Assembly (NCBI GenBank): GCA_003342895.1
Contig: PTFA01000081.1
Span: forward strand, 3,676,434 to 3,740,433
From: Casuarius casuarius
Taxonomy: Eukaryota; Chordata; Aves; Casuariiformes; Casuariidae
Direction: 5' to 3'
Length of the DNA: 64,000 nt
The number at the start of each line of letters is the position of its first letter. Position 1 is the stretch's first letter. Positions 1 to 11,660 of this stretch are shown in pieces. The translations under genes and the position numbers were made by a program. The notes under the pieces are model-generated. The model was not told where the DNA came from, did no database searches, and was given only the letters and a program-made list of their open reading frames with translations.

Positions 1-3000
1 AATGATCTCTTTAGGCAATGGGCTTAATCTTGACTTTGTTGGAACTGTGGTTCTGATATTGGTCAGGCCTCAAAAATGCAGAGGAAGTCTTAACCAATCT
101 TNTGAAGCTGTTTTTTCTTAAGGTCCAAGAAATTGTTTTGTTTTTCAAACTCTTACTATGGAAAAGAGAACTTACTTCTTACTGGTTGCTATGCGCTGGA
201 TTGCAACACTCTGAAGACACAGGCATAGCTTGATGTGTATCTCCCAGGGAAACCTGCCTTTGATTTTTTTAAAACCCACTGCAGTCATTTTGTCTATGGA
301 TCCAAGACAAAGCGTATCAAAATGAATTAGCTATAATTTAAAACATGCATGCTGAGCATTTTTAAACCTTTACGACTACAGTGCAGCTTTAACTGGAGCA
401 AGAATGAAGTAATACAGTTCTTTGTAGCAATCATATCAAAACTACTAGGTGCAGTATAGTCACAACTGAGGAGCAGTGTCTAGTATGTGATGAGCTTGTC
501 AGCAAGTGTGCTGCCCTCTTCCCTCTTCTCTGCTCATTATGTTGCTCTCTGTCGCAATCAATTCTCCTCTGATGTCAAAACGCCACCGCTCACTAGTTGT
601 TCGTATGAAAGCAGAAGAGGCAGAAAAGAGGAAGGAAAGCAGACAAAGGAGGATGAGGCCANGAAATACAGTCTTGAGGGGTACGAATCTGACAACCCAT
701 GCTCGTTTTCCATGGGCTTCCTCAGGAGAAGCAGTCAGTTCCGGGGAAACAATTTCAGAAACACGCAGCTGCAATTTTCAAAAATGATTTAGCACTGACT
801 TTTAAATGCCAGTGGATACTTCTTGTTACAGTGAGGCACACAGTGGGATTTTCACAACTATGCAGGCTCCTAACTCCCTCGGTTGCCAGTGGTGAATTTT
901 ACTGCCTTCATGAATCACTTCTGTCCCATTTCTGATTCACGGTTACAGCAGAACCATGTCTGAAAGTCCTGGCAAAGCTCCTTCGGTTCATCTGTGAATT
1001 GACTGATATGTTTAGACCCGACCTCTGTGGGTCAGCAGTCTCCGAGACTCTCCTGACTGCAGTCCTGCCCTGGCGTTTCCCTGGCCTCCAGGAGCAGCAG
1101 CCGCGTCTGCGACCCTTTCACAAAACCAGGGCCTCCCCCTCAAGGCCGGTGTTAATCCCTCCATTTGCCCCCAGTTTAAGCACATGCTTTCCCAGAGGTC
1201 CAGCCTTGTCCATGTGGGCTCACAGTTCACATTTCCTGGGACAGCTGAATAGGTGAAGCAAAGAGAAGCAGGTTATTTGGGAGGGAGTCTGTTCAAAAGA
1301 GATCCTTTAAATTAGTCAGAGAATATTAAAAACAGACTTGGACAAAACAACTANTGAGGAAACCTGCATTGTTTCCCTCACTGCTCTGCAGTGTGCCTTG
1401 GGTCTTGGCCAGGGTCTTTGAGATGTCCAGGATTCCCCCTGCTTGTGGCTTTTCCCCTGCATTATACAGTCTTTCCTACTCCAACTGCCTTTTAACTCTT
1501 TTTTTCACCAGAATGATTGGTGGGGGACTGTCATCTCTGTTCTCCTTCGATACGTGTCTCCTTTGTCTGGTCTGTCAGTCAGTCTTGTCAGGAAATCCAA
1601 GCCTTCCATGAGGTGATCTACTGCTCAGTTCCCACCTCTTTGAAATTTAGATTTGAAAAATGGTTTTCCTGAATGGTAGCCACCTTTTTTTCTCAGTAGT
1701 GCTCGACTTGAATGGGTGAGCATCAGAGCAGGGAGCAGAGGACCCTGGATAAGATGGAAGAATTTATCCTGTCACCTGTTCTGGGTTTTATCTCCGTACA
1801 GAGACACAGAGGCAACTGACTCCCACACTCAAATAGAGTTTCAGGTCTGACATGAATAAATGTGTAAAATTCAAGTCCCTAACACTGAATTCACAAACTC
1901 TCTGTAGACTCTCTAACTTATCGCAGGCCTAATTACTGAAATTAAATTACATAAAAGTCATTACAAAACAGCACATTCTTATGTAAAACTCCACAAAGCA
2001 AGTGCTGTGATTTTAACTGAGTTCAACAAATAAAACATTAAGCGTAATTTTTGTTCAGGGCCATGTGTTAGCTTTTGAAAACAAAAAGGAAATAAATGAT
2101 CCAAGTCACACAGAACATATGTCTGCAAAATAATGATAAAATATATACCATATCTGGACATCTTGTGAGTGTGGTTTTAATTCTCATTGCTATTGTGGCT
2201 GGAGGCCTCTGCTGTGCAAAAGGATACGCTGTGTTCGTATAACAATACAGAATGATCTTTATTCCTACCACATCAGGAATAATATAATTCTGTTGCAAAA
2301 CTGTGGGTGGGTCCAAGTTCTTCAGCTGAGACACCTTCGTGGGGAGTGCTGGAAGCTTGTGCAGAGACGCCCCTTGGTCCTGCTGACTGCCTGTGCTGCA
2401 GATCACCTATTCCACCCAGGACAGCAAGGAGATTAGCTTGGCCTTTGGTGTACACACCCTAGACCTTGAGGCTGAGAAGTCCAAAAGAAAGGCCAGCATG
2501 TGACCAGCTGTGTTTAAGCAGTCTCATAGCAGGATTTCTGTCATTATCCTCTGGAGTTGCTTTGTTAAAAAAGCCATAAGGGAAGTGGTTTGTTCCCATT
2601 CTCCCTATTGTGTGCAGTCTGCGTTTTGGGAAGAGAGGCAGTGGCGGTGTTTCCTACCATGCCAAGGACACTGTCATGCTAGGTGCAAGGTAGGAAGGCA
2701 CTATCCTGTCTTGTATTGTGACAATTTGTGTCAGGATTAACCAAAAAGGTGTGCTCAGAGGTATTAATGGGTACCCTTCAGTAGCTAAGGATCTATCTAT
2801 TCTCTAGGTCCATGGTTACCTTAATGCCTGCCGTCCTTTCATCAGCTTGAAATCATCTTCCATGACTGCTCCTGCAGCCTGAGCCCTGGCTCCAGGATAC
2901 TGCTTGCGGAGCGCGAGTAGGAGCCTCTCATGGTGCTGCTGTTGCATCTTTGTTATTCTCAGGGCAGTGCAGTTGTGATGCGTTTCTGTCTTTGGGAGAG

Positions 3001-5421
3001 TATTCAGGGAATGGGCCAAGAGTATAACATCTTAATTAGTTTTTTCTTGTTGAGCATGATCTCATATTGTAGGTACATGTGTTCAGCTGTCAACTCGATT
3101 CTTGCAACAAAAGGAAAAACAAACCAGTAATAAATAGAAGAAGAGTTGCATAAGCCAGTCTTGGAATAAAGGTATTGGGTGGAACACATGACAAACAAGC
3201 TGTGGCTACAAAGCAGATTACTGCTTCCTATTCCTCCTATGAGCNTGATATAAATTGCAGTTGTTTAAACTGATGCAGTGACCAAGGAAAATGTTGGAAG
3301 CCCAAATATGCCTCTGTCTCCCTCCTGCTACTCCTGTTTCAAGTTTGTACAATGAGGAATTAAGAACTGAGCCCAAACTCTGTTCTCTTCCACGGCAGAC
3401 TGAGTGGCTTAGTCGCAACGAAAGCATTGCAAATTCACACTCATGCTTCCTGATGTTATCATCGTCATTGATGCTGCATAGTGCTTTGAGGTCCTAAGTC
3501 ATGAAGAACTGAGGAATCAAGCACTGACTTACCGATTTTTTTCTGAATGACTGGGGGAAGAAATCTTAAAGAAATCTGGCCGTAAAAATGGAGGCATGTT
3601 ATTCCAGAACTATGGAAGCACGGCTTTTTAAAATCTTCTATCATTTCAGTTTTTTAAAGGTCTTAATTTAGATTTAGATGGTAATGACTCATTTTTGCAG
3701 CATTTCATTGTATCACATGAAGTGTTTTTTTGGTAAAGGCAGGTTAATGTGACCAGTAGATGTGTATTCATCTAGCAGTACATTTGTGTTTAAATGGATG
3801 ACTAGTTTAAATGATTAATATGATTCCAGATTTCTTTAAACATCATCTTTTAACATTAAGTCACAAATATCTTCTTTTTTAAAAAAAACATTTCTTCAGA
3901 TGTTTATTTTTGATACTGTGGTGGTATCATACACCTGAAATGCTGGATGCATTTAGACTGACAGAATGTCCACAGGTTTTGTGTGGCATGAATGCCTCCA
4001 AATAATTGTAATATCTAGATTTCATAGCACTGAATTTCACAGGATTCCTGCAGTTCTGTCCAGATTATATCCAGACACCAAAGGCAATACCGAGTTTTAG
4101 TCTTTCTTATAGAAGTCATTGATACAGCTTCCTCTGATTTCATTATTTACATGACAGTAACTCAAAATTCTGGAGAGAATATGAGGAAAATTGGCTCCTC
4201 CTTTTTATAGAAGTGTCCTATCCTTTGGGATACTCCAGTAGTAATCCTTAGCACTTTCTTCCTACACAGATTAAAGTTATAACCTCATTTTGGTTTTGAA
4301 TTAACTTACGTTACCATATAGGGCAAATACTGCCTTTGTTCGAAATGTTACCAACAAATATATTGTTTATTTGAATCTAGACCTACACGAGCTTTGAACT
4401 TTTTGAGAAAGCACCTCCTTTTTAACAAGTATTTTTTGCCAGAAAATTTGGAAATAATTTGATCCACAATTGCTTGCTTAATCATCAACATCTTTTTTTT
4501 AATGAAATGGTAATGTTTTATGGGGGAGGGAGGAATAATTTTCTGGGCAGTTCTATTCTGAACTAAACCCATTTGACATGGATATAATCAAGGTTTTAGA
4601 ACTACTTAAGTGGATCAGTGCAAGAGGGAGTCATTTACACTCCCCTGGAAGTGGGGAGTGGTGCATATGCAACATCATCAGAGATACTTGATTGAACCTC
4701 AAGAAGAATGCTACTAAGNTTTTTGCATTAATTATGCTCAAAAACATCCCTCTAGTGATACAGGGGCTAATTTTTAATTGATACACTTAAATCANTTCCT
4801 TCATGGACAGACATTTGTTCATTATGAACTCATTTTTACGCATGGCCACTTTCAAGAAAAGCAAGCTAATATTGTTCCGTCAGCAGTCAGGTGCATTAGA
4901 GAAGCAATTGCTATATGTCTCCTCCTGATGTGTTTTGATGGTGCTCATTTCTTCTGGCATGCTTTTAGCTCCCAGTGATTCAGATGTGTCAGCTACCGTA
5001 GCTGTAAGAAAACACTGCTGATGGATTTATGCCATCCAGGCTTCAACTTGGTGACCTGAAAAATGGCCAAGTATTTGCCTTTGAAGCAAAACTGTTTTAG
5101 TTACACGAAAATACATTTCTTAAATTTCCCTATCTGTATTTTAATGAAAAACTTTATCTTGATTATATGCATGACTCTAGCCAGATGAAGGTTTCTCAAT
5201 GAGAAATAGTTGGAGTCCCTTCTGAATTTAGGGGAGGGAATTACCTTATTTTCCTTAAAAGTGAAGCCATCATGTAAAGCGTCATTTAAACTGTATTGTG
5301 CAGTCGTTCTGAAGTGTCTCACTGTCTATATTAAGAAGGAGTTTCTCTAGAACTGTCAGAGCAGTGGTTGTCCAAGGAGGGATGCCCTTTAGATCTCCTT
5401 TTGGGGGCAAATGAAACTTAG
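1..5421. other. Non-coding unique DNA, no gene seen
   Basis: No exon-like frame with matching splice sites, RNA gene or clear transposon was found here. Open frames are short and overlap on both strands, as chance predicts. A small GC-richer patch lies near 1060-1250. A possible splice pair (acceptor near 2620, donor near 2690) is weak and was not called. Six isolated N bases occur (102, 662, 1354, 3245, 4719, 4795). Confidence 0.7.
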
Positions 5422-5545
5422 TGTTGTTGTTGTTATTGTTATATTGGTTTTACAGTAGCTCCCATCTAAAATCAGGTCCCATGGTGCTAGGTGCTGTAGA
5501 GGAACATGGAAGGAAACAGCCTCTNCACCAAATATTAGCACTCTA
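5422..5545 (-). repeat. Ancient interspersed repeat, L3/CR1-type 3' tail
   Basis: A GTT-rich start (5422-5440) is followed by TGGTGCTAGGTGCTGTAGA (about 5482-5500). This resembles the widespread reptile and bird sequence in which a 'gtgctaggcgctgtacaaa' core precedes a line about packed or blocked counts. The copy is diverged and contains an N at 5525. The opposite-strand counterpart of the same family appears near 36655-36745. The family label is from memory of the motif and could be MIR-related instead. Confidence 0.45.
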
Positions 5546-5894
5546 GGCAGAGGTAGGTAAGAAGAATGGAAGGATTAGTGAAAATTTGCAATATATGCAA
5601 ACAAGGCGCTTTTTCTGCCAGGTGAATTCCAGCAGCGAGATCAGATTTAGAGGTTTCAGAAATCCTGTTGTACTTCTGAGCAAACTGCTCCAGCATAAAA
5701 AATGATACATTATTAAATAATGATTTGGATATATCTAGTATTTATTTTCCACCTAAGTTCTTCTATGGAGGAAGAGCTCCTTAGGACAGCGTCTGTTCTG
5801 GGCCACAGAGCATTCACCCTAGATTTGTTGAAAATCTTGCTGAATCTCATGAGAGAAAAAATACTCCACCCAACAGAGATCCCACTGGATGAAG

Positions 5895-6010
5895 TCAGGA
5901 GATCTGGGTTCACTTCTTGGCCTGACTACAGATCCTTCTGTGTCCTTGGATAAGTTATTTATCCCCTTTCTTTCTCCATGTAGCATCTGCAAAATGGGAG
6001 TTACATAAAA
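5895..6010 (+). repeat. MIR-type SINE fragment, plus orientation
   Basis: The order of diagnostic MIR pieces is kept. A GGGTTC-type motif comes first (about 5905), then the equivalent of the 'tgtgaccttgggcaagtt' core as TGTCCTTGGATAAGTTATT (about 5940-5958). The 'ctgtaaaatggg' segment follows as CTGCAAAATGGGAG (about 5987-6000). The copy is heavily diverged, as expected for a tRNA-derived SINE that predates birds and mammals. It carries no coding potential. Confidence 0.65.
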
Positions 6011-7573
6011 CTATCCCCTATTGATGCTGGACAGAAAGAAGCAAGATTATTTGGCTTAGAAGTACATCAGAAAGNGGCTTCTGCCCCTCCCTTCCTCCAT
6101 CAACTATTGTAATATTTCTTCTATCCCACAGGGAAAATTTAAGTTCTAGTACAGGCTACCCCTGGAGCACCTCAAAGTGCATCTCTTAAAGGGCCCTGGG
6201 GATGTTCTAGCATATAATTCATAACCAGAAACACTTCCCTTATGGACAGGTTCCTTGACACACCCTAGGTTGAGGGCAGACAGCTGTGGTTTTCCTTTGG
6301 CTTCAGGAGACTGGGTTAACCTTCCTTCTGCAAGTCACTAATGGAAGTATTTAGTTCTTGTCACCACTGCTACGGCTATGGTGAATGGATGATAGAAATT
6401 ACTGATCACTAAACAGGCAGANAACAGACAAGTATAGCAAATGCCCCTGTGCACTTCGGTCCTTGAATCTTAGCTTTGAGAAACTTTCNTCTGAAGAAGG
6501 TTATTTAATCTGTAGGCTCATTCTGTCCTTGGCCTCTGGATTGAAGGTGCCCATTACGAGAGTGGTTTATGTGGGATAGACCTCTGGAAATCCATTGGAT
6601 GTGAAGACCATCTGACCATGGTCAGACAGAGGGCTTTTGGTCATTACCACACCAGTCTGGATGTCAACCAGGCAGCGGTGTAGCAGGAGAATGAATAAAG
6701 GAGCTGTTCCCTTCAACTGGGGACTGAAAGCGTTTGAGATCCTCACNCCAGAAGAAGGAGCTAGTCTTAGGGCATTAAGAAGACTGGGGAGGAATTCAGA
6801 CACTCTTTCAGGAAAGCAGAACTGCATATTCATGAAGGAGCTCGGCTTTATCAGATACTACCTTTATTTGGCCATGAAGCGGCCTGGGAGCTGGCACAGG
6901 GGAGAGATGAGAGACCTGCAGCCGCAGAGATGCAGAGCCCTGCCCCTTGGCACAGAGATCGCAGAGCCCAAACAAGGGCTCCAGTAGTTTGGAGGGAGCT
7001 GAAAGAAACCAGCTTCTTGCCTCTCCTCTTCCCACACCACTCCCCGTTGACTGAACACTACCAACCTCCTTGAAGCGGGCCCCAGACGTTTCTCTTTGAG
7101 GAGACCTACGGTTGGGAGTTCCTACCTGTTCGCTTGTTTACAGTTCCCCAGCTCAGACCTGGTGTCTGCTCTCTCCTTTCAGCTAATTGGCAGACAGAGG
7201 CCCTGAGGGTTTTGGTTTGGTGCCATCAGACTCCTACTGACTACGGCGATGGTGTTCTTCCCCAGACAATGACTTCAGTAGCTTCAGGGCATCACAGAGC
7301 CTCCTCACAAACATCTCTCATAACTGCCTTACAAACTGATTACTGTAGTAAGATAATAATTAACACCCTTACTTGTTTCTCACCTCAGCCAAAAATATTC
7401 TCAAGTGGACTAAAAATGCATAAAATGAATAAATAATTTATGTTTACTATTTTTAATGGACCAACTTATTAGCAGCGCTCTAATACAAAGCACCATAAAA
7501 ACACTCCTCGTTTCGTTACGGATTTAGAATGCTGTAATGAAAAGCCGTAAGGAATGAAACAGGGAAATTCTCC
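6011..7573. other. Non-coding unique DNA, no gene seen
   Basis: Nothing beyond unique sequence is apparent. Two opposed frames (6637-6987 plus and 6567-6833 minus) overlap the same bases and have no splice context, so neither is called. Four isolated N bases lie here (6075, 6422, 6489, 6747). Confidence 0.65.
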
Positions 7574-7610
7574 CTGAGCCAAATTCTGCTCTCAGTTACA
7601 TGTAAAGATC
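7574..7610 (+). repeat. Short remnant of palindromic amniote repeat
   Basis: The string CCAAATTCTGCTCTCAGTTA (about 7579-7598) matches the start of a degenerate palindromic repeat common in reptile and bird genomes, which usually continues with a 'gtgtaaatc...agtcaatgg' body. Only the first arm is visible here. Related pieces occur near 28655 and 29183. Confidence 0.4.
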
Positions 7611-10161
7611 TTGCCGAGATGAATCCTAGAGAGGATTTTTTCAATAAAGGGAAAAGAAATCTCTGTCATCTACTGATTGCATCCTACTTGTTCAAAACTT
7701 GTACCAGCCAAGACAAGGGTACCTACCCTGTGAATATACACAAAAAAATACAAGTGTCGGACGTGCGTATCTGCAGCAGATCAGAAGGGCTGTGTTTACA
7801 CACACACCATGCGTTGCTGACTGTACAGGGCACGAGGCGGTGGGGAATGGTGCTTCAGTGGAGGACAGCATGTGGAACATGTCCAGAGTCTTTCTGATAA
7901 ATTCACCTTTGTAATAAATATGTCAGGAAGAGGCTTGGAATGGAAGCTCTAACTTTTCTCTGCTTTGGGTAACATAGCAGCACATGGATCCAAACTCTAA
8001 AGCTTTGGTCAATGTCTATAAATAATGGCAAAGCCACTGTCTGAATCAGTTAAAAGTAGAATGGGCTAAACTCCCTAGATTATACTTTGGGGAATATTCA
8101 TCCATTAGCAGGGGAATGAACAAAATGATCTGGGCAGACCTCTTCCATCTCAGACTGCCTTCCTGATTCTTACTGTACAAATTTCTGCCCATGTTAAAAC
8201 AGACTGTGTGCTGTTAGATGTGAGGGGAAGGCAGACTGGGGCAGTATGCTAGAGAGAAGAGGTGAAATAAGTTAGTGCAGACAACGAACAACAACTTCTG
8301 CTGTTACTTGAAATAAATGCTATTTCACTTTTACCGTGGCAGCCTGAAGTAATTGTGCTGGCTTGAAGATGCAGGCCATAATGTCAGCAACTCTGCAACC
8401 GACAGGTGAGATTCAGTCGCAAGCTGCTGTGGCCTGTGACTGCTGTGTGACACACAACACACACAAATCCTAGATCTTTTTGACAGACCATCTAAACTGC
8501 ATTGTTTTATTCCAGCTCTGAGAGAAGTCCGAAGCCCTGTCTCCCACTGATTTTTCAGGATCTTCCTTCTGTCACGATCTGTCTTCAGTGAAAATATCTA
8601 TGCAGGTGCATATCCAGCTTGTGGTTTTATACTGAGATACATGTTTAGTATTTATGATATTTCTTTTCGCATGCACTCTGTCCAGCAAACGTTAATAGAA
8701 AGGTTTTGCAAATGCCATTAAGTACCTGCAGATATTTTATTGCAGTACGTGCTCGTATCTGTTGTGAGAATTAATAAGGTTCTTCAGCTGAATTGTCTCA
8801 CAAGAACGTGAAATGCCTTACTTGCCACACCATTAAAGGCATCTGATTTTTCGTCGGGACTTCAACACTGTCTGAAAAGTCAGGTCACTTTAAGGTGCTA
8901 GAGGTGTCAGATCATTAGTCTCTAGAGATGCTAGAGAATTTTCCAAACTACCATTTTTTCACCAATGTGCAAATGAAAAGTCATTTCTTAGGCAGTCCTA
9001 TCAGTCAGTTACATAAAAGCTAAAGGCTACAAAACTACAGTTGTCATGAAGAAATACAGTATTTTAAGATAACTACCATACCATGCTCTATGATGTGTCT
9101 TAAAATGATGTATCGCTCTATTTTTTTTTAATTTCCAGAAATAAAAAAGGGTTTGCTTCAGGGCAGAGACAGTCTAAAAGCTTGTGCTAATAAATCTGTG
9201 CAAGTTTAGTAGCGCTTAATACAAATTCTGCTTCAAGTGCTTTTTAAATGCATTATCACCTTTAAGTAAATACGGTGGAAGACTGCCAAATGCCTGGATG
9301 CTGTTCTCTGTAAATTTATGCATTTATATCATTAATGCAATAAAATGTTTAAACTTTCATTGGATTTTGCTAACTGATTTGCAGTTTGAATGGTAGTAAT
9401 TTTATGCATTTATCAATTACCTTCTAAGTAGCTGCTATAATATTTCTGTTTAGGCAGGCAAAGCACACTCACCAAAATACTTTTCATCTAAATTAGATTT
9501 GGTATGAAGTACTCTAGTGATCACAAAACAGAGGACACATCCAAGGTATAAAGAATTCAGAACTCTGAGTTGCTCATTCCTGATAGGAAACAATATTGTG
9601 CCTGACAAATATATTTTGGGGGGTCTCAGATTCATAGCCTACAGGGCAAATTCTTCTCTTTTGTACACTTTCTGATGCAAGGGGGTCTAAATGCTGCCTC
9701 ATCGCAATTATTATTAAGACATCGTGTGTTGCTCTTATGCTGAAAAAGCCTGGCTCCATTGCACGACGCACTGTAACAAATTAAGGAGACAGCCTTTCCT
9801 CCTGTGAGTTGGTATTCTGCAAATGTATGCCCACTGTACGTAGCTCTCTATAGCTGTAATAGGTTTAAGGCTGTGGCGAATTAAGCCTACTGTTTTTTGT
9901 GTCATGATGCCATGTGTCGGATTTTGTAGTCCATAGATGCCCCCCATTCCCTTGATTCCTCTTAGCCCTTGGGTGGCACCCAACCTGGTGCCTCATAATG
10001 TCCTCACTGCTGTAGGGACCTGAAGTACCAGCCACAGCAATAAGTGTGGCAGCAATAGCTTGAGGAGGGACAAAAAGGCACGAGGGCCATCTTCTCAGCA
10101 CCTCCAGTTGACACTACTGTTAGGAGTGCCCATGANGAGGTGAGCTGGTCTATAGCTGTAG
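7606..10161. other. Non-coding DNA with AT-rich block near 9.2-9.4 kb
   Basis: No gene or recognisable transposon was found. The part from about 9200 to 9440 is AT-rich and lacks repeats. It contains the 13-mer TTTATGCATTTAT twice exactly (9315-9327 and 9401-9413), with ATTAATGCAATAAA between them. Homeodomain or POU-like cores of this sort are common in conserved non-coding elements, but conservation cannot be judged from one sequence. Confidence 0.5.
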
Positions 10162-10206
10162 GATCTTGATCTTGATCCACTGGTCTTGATCTCTTGGTCT
10201 TGATGC
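10162..10206 (+). repeat. Imperfect TCTTGATC tandem repeat
   Basis: Four near copies of an octamer-like unit (TCTTGAT followed by C, CC or G) lie within 45 bases. They sit just upstream of the CR1 copy. This is a small local slippage-type repeat with no visible coding role. An N lies at 10136, shortly before it. Confidence 0.6.
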
Positions 10207-10251
10207 ATTGACTGGACAGAGCAAATAAGTCTGCAGACAGCTTCTGTGATT

Positions 10252-10580
10252 TCACAGCATCACAGACCCACAGAAGAGTTGGGGTCAGAAGGCACNTCTG
10301 GAGATCATCTGGTCCAAGCCCCCTGCTCAGGCAGGGTCACCTAGAGCAGGTTGCCCAGGACTGTGTCCAGTCGGGTTTGAATATCTCCAAGAGTGGAGTC
10401 TCCACAGCCTCTCTGGGCAACCTGTTCCAGTGTTCAACCACNCTCACAGTGAAGAAGTGTTTTCTCATGTTCAGATGGAATTTCTTGTGTTTCAGTTTGT
10501 GCCTGTTGCCTCTTATCTTGCCACTGGGCACCCCTGAGAAGGGTCTGGCTCCATCTTCTTTACGCCCTCCCATCAGTTCT
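10252..10580 (-). mobile_element. CR1 LINE, 5'-truncated 3' end (avian type)
   Basis: Read on the plus strand, this is the reverse complement of the CR1 3' region. Diagnostic pieces appear in order: ATCACAGACCCACAGAAGAG (from about 10259), GGAGATCATCTGGTCCAAGC, CAGGGTCACCTAGAGCAGGT, TTGAATATCTCCA, TCTCTGGGCAACCTGTTCCA, AAGTGTTTTCTCATGTTCAG, TTCAGTTTGTGCCTGTTGCC and TGGGCACCCCTGAGAAG. The element therefore lies in minus orientation, with its 3' tail at about 10252, and is cut off near 10580 before any intact reverse transcriptase. A 78-aa minus-strand frame (10337-10573) is a remnant of the CR1 ORF2 C-terminus and not a host gene. It contains the segment HWNRLPREAVE typical of CR1 tails. Two N bases fall inside (10296, 10442). 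Dead retrotransposon copies like this are the best lineage clue in the window. Confidence 0.95.
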
Positions 10581-11593
10581 ACCTTTTTTAATGGTATTGG
10601 CAGGTTTGCTTCTGATTTTTATTAGGAGAGTAAGTAGGCAAAGCTGCAGTGGTACTAAGATGAGAACCCTTTGGTAATGTGTTTCACCAACTGTTTCTGT
10701 AGTAAGTTATGCAAATTCTGTTTTGAACCGTTCTTTCTCCCAGTAGGTAGATCGGTTGGTTTCATACAGGTTATGTGTACGTAGCTGAGAGGAAGATTTA
10801 CCTACAGAATGGTAGCAGGTATGAGAATGAGTAGTCTGAGCACTCTCACCTCCAACAGATGTCAACTCACAGCAGCAGAGCGTGTTAACGATTTTTTAAA
10901 ATCAAGCCCTACCCGTTTAAGAGCCTACCTCAGGGTAGACATTTGAGCAGAGTGATTTTAAAATGACTCTGTATTGTCTTTTTAAGTTTATGCTTTCTAA
11001 AGGGTTTTGGCAAAAAATACAGTTGGCCCTTTTTAAAATATATATTAAATATAGTCTCTAATTTATAAGTGAGCTGGCCTACCTTAGTGTATTACAAACT
11101 CTTTTGAATTTTGATTAAAGGAAAAAAAGAATACCTAAAGATCCTGTATATTTTTCTGCCTGTTTTGCTCAAGTTGCAAGTTTAGAAACGAAAAAAAATG
11201 GATCAGGTGCCTTATTTGAAGATACAGGAAAACATTTTTCTGCTCGCACTTGGGTTTAGTTTTCAAGAGTGACTAATAAGAAGGTGGTGATTGCTTCATT
11301 AGTATGCACTAAACTGAGTGCATAATACAATTATATATTTCAGTTGTAATTAGGACATTTAATTGATTTGTTTTAACTAAATTAACAGACATTAGGGAAA
11401 AAAAAGATTTGTGGCAGATTCTGAAATGTTTTCCACACAGCCAGCTGGGTTGAACAGAAATATCTGGCTTATTTCTGGATAATGTTGTGAAGATCAAAAA
11501 CTTTGTTACTGAGAAGCTGTTATGAAATAAATTTGCATTTCTGCAGCTCAGTCTTTTAGATGACAAAAACTTAACAGTTAAATTTCTTGTAAT
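10581..11593. other. Non-coding DNA, no gene seen
   Basis: Unique sequence with AT-rich stretches near 10900-11180. No splice-bounded frame, RNA gene or transposon was recognised. Confidence 0.65.
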
Positions 11594-11660
11594 TCTTATG
11601 AGGTGGGTATTGTTCCCTCGGGGCGGTAGAGAAACTGAGCCGTAGAAATGACTTGAACAG
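11594..11660 (-). repeat. MIR-type SINE fragment, minus orientation
   Basis: ATGAGGTGGGTATTGTTCCC (about 11598-11617), GAGAAACTGAG (about 11629-11639) and a following GAAATGACTTGA reproduce in order the reverse-strand MIR pieces 'tgaggtaggtactattatcccc', 'gaggaaactgag' and 'aagtgacttg'. The copy is short and diverged. Confidence 0.7.

Noticed and set aside
10337..10573. 78-residue minus frame as a host gene
   Set aside because: It is the decayed C-terminal part of the CR1 reverse transcriptase ORF.
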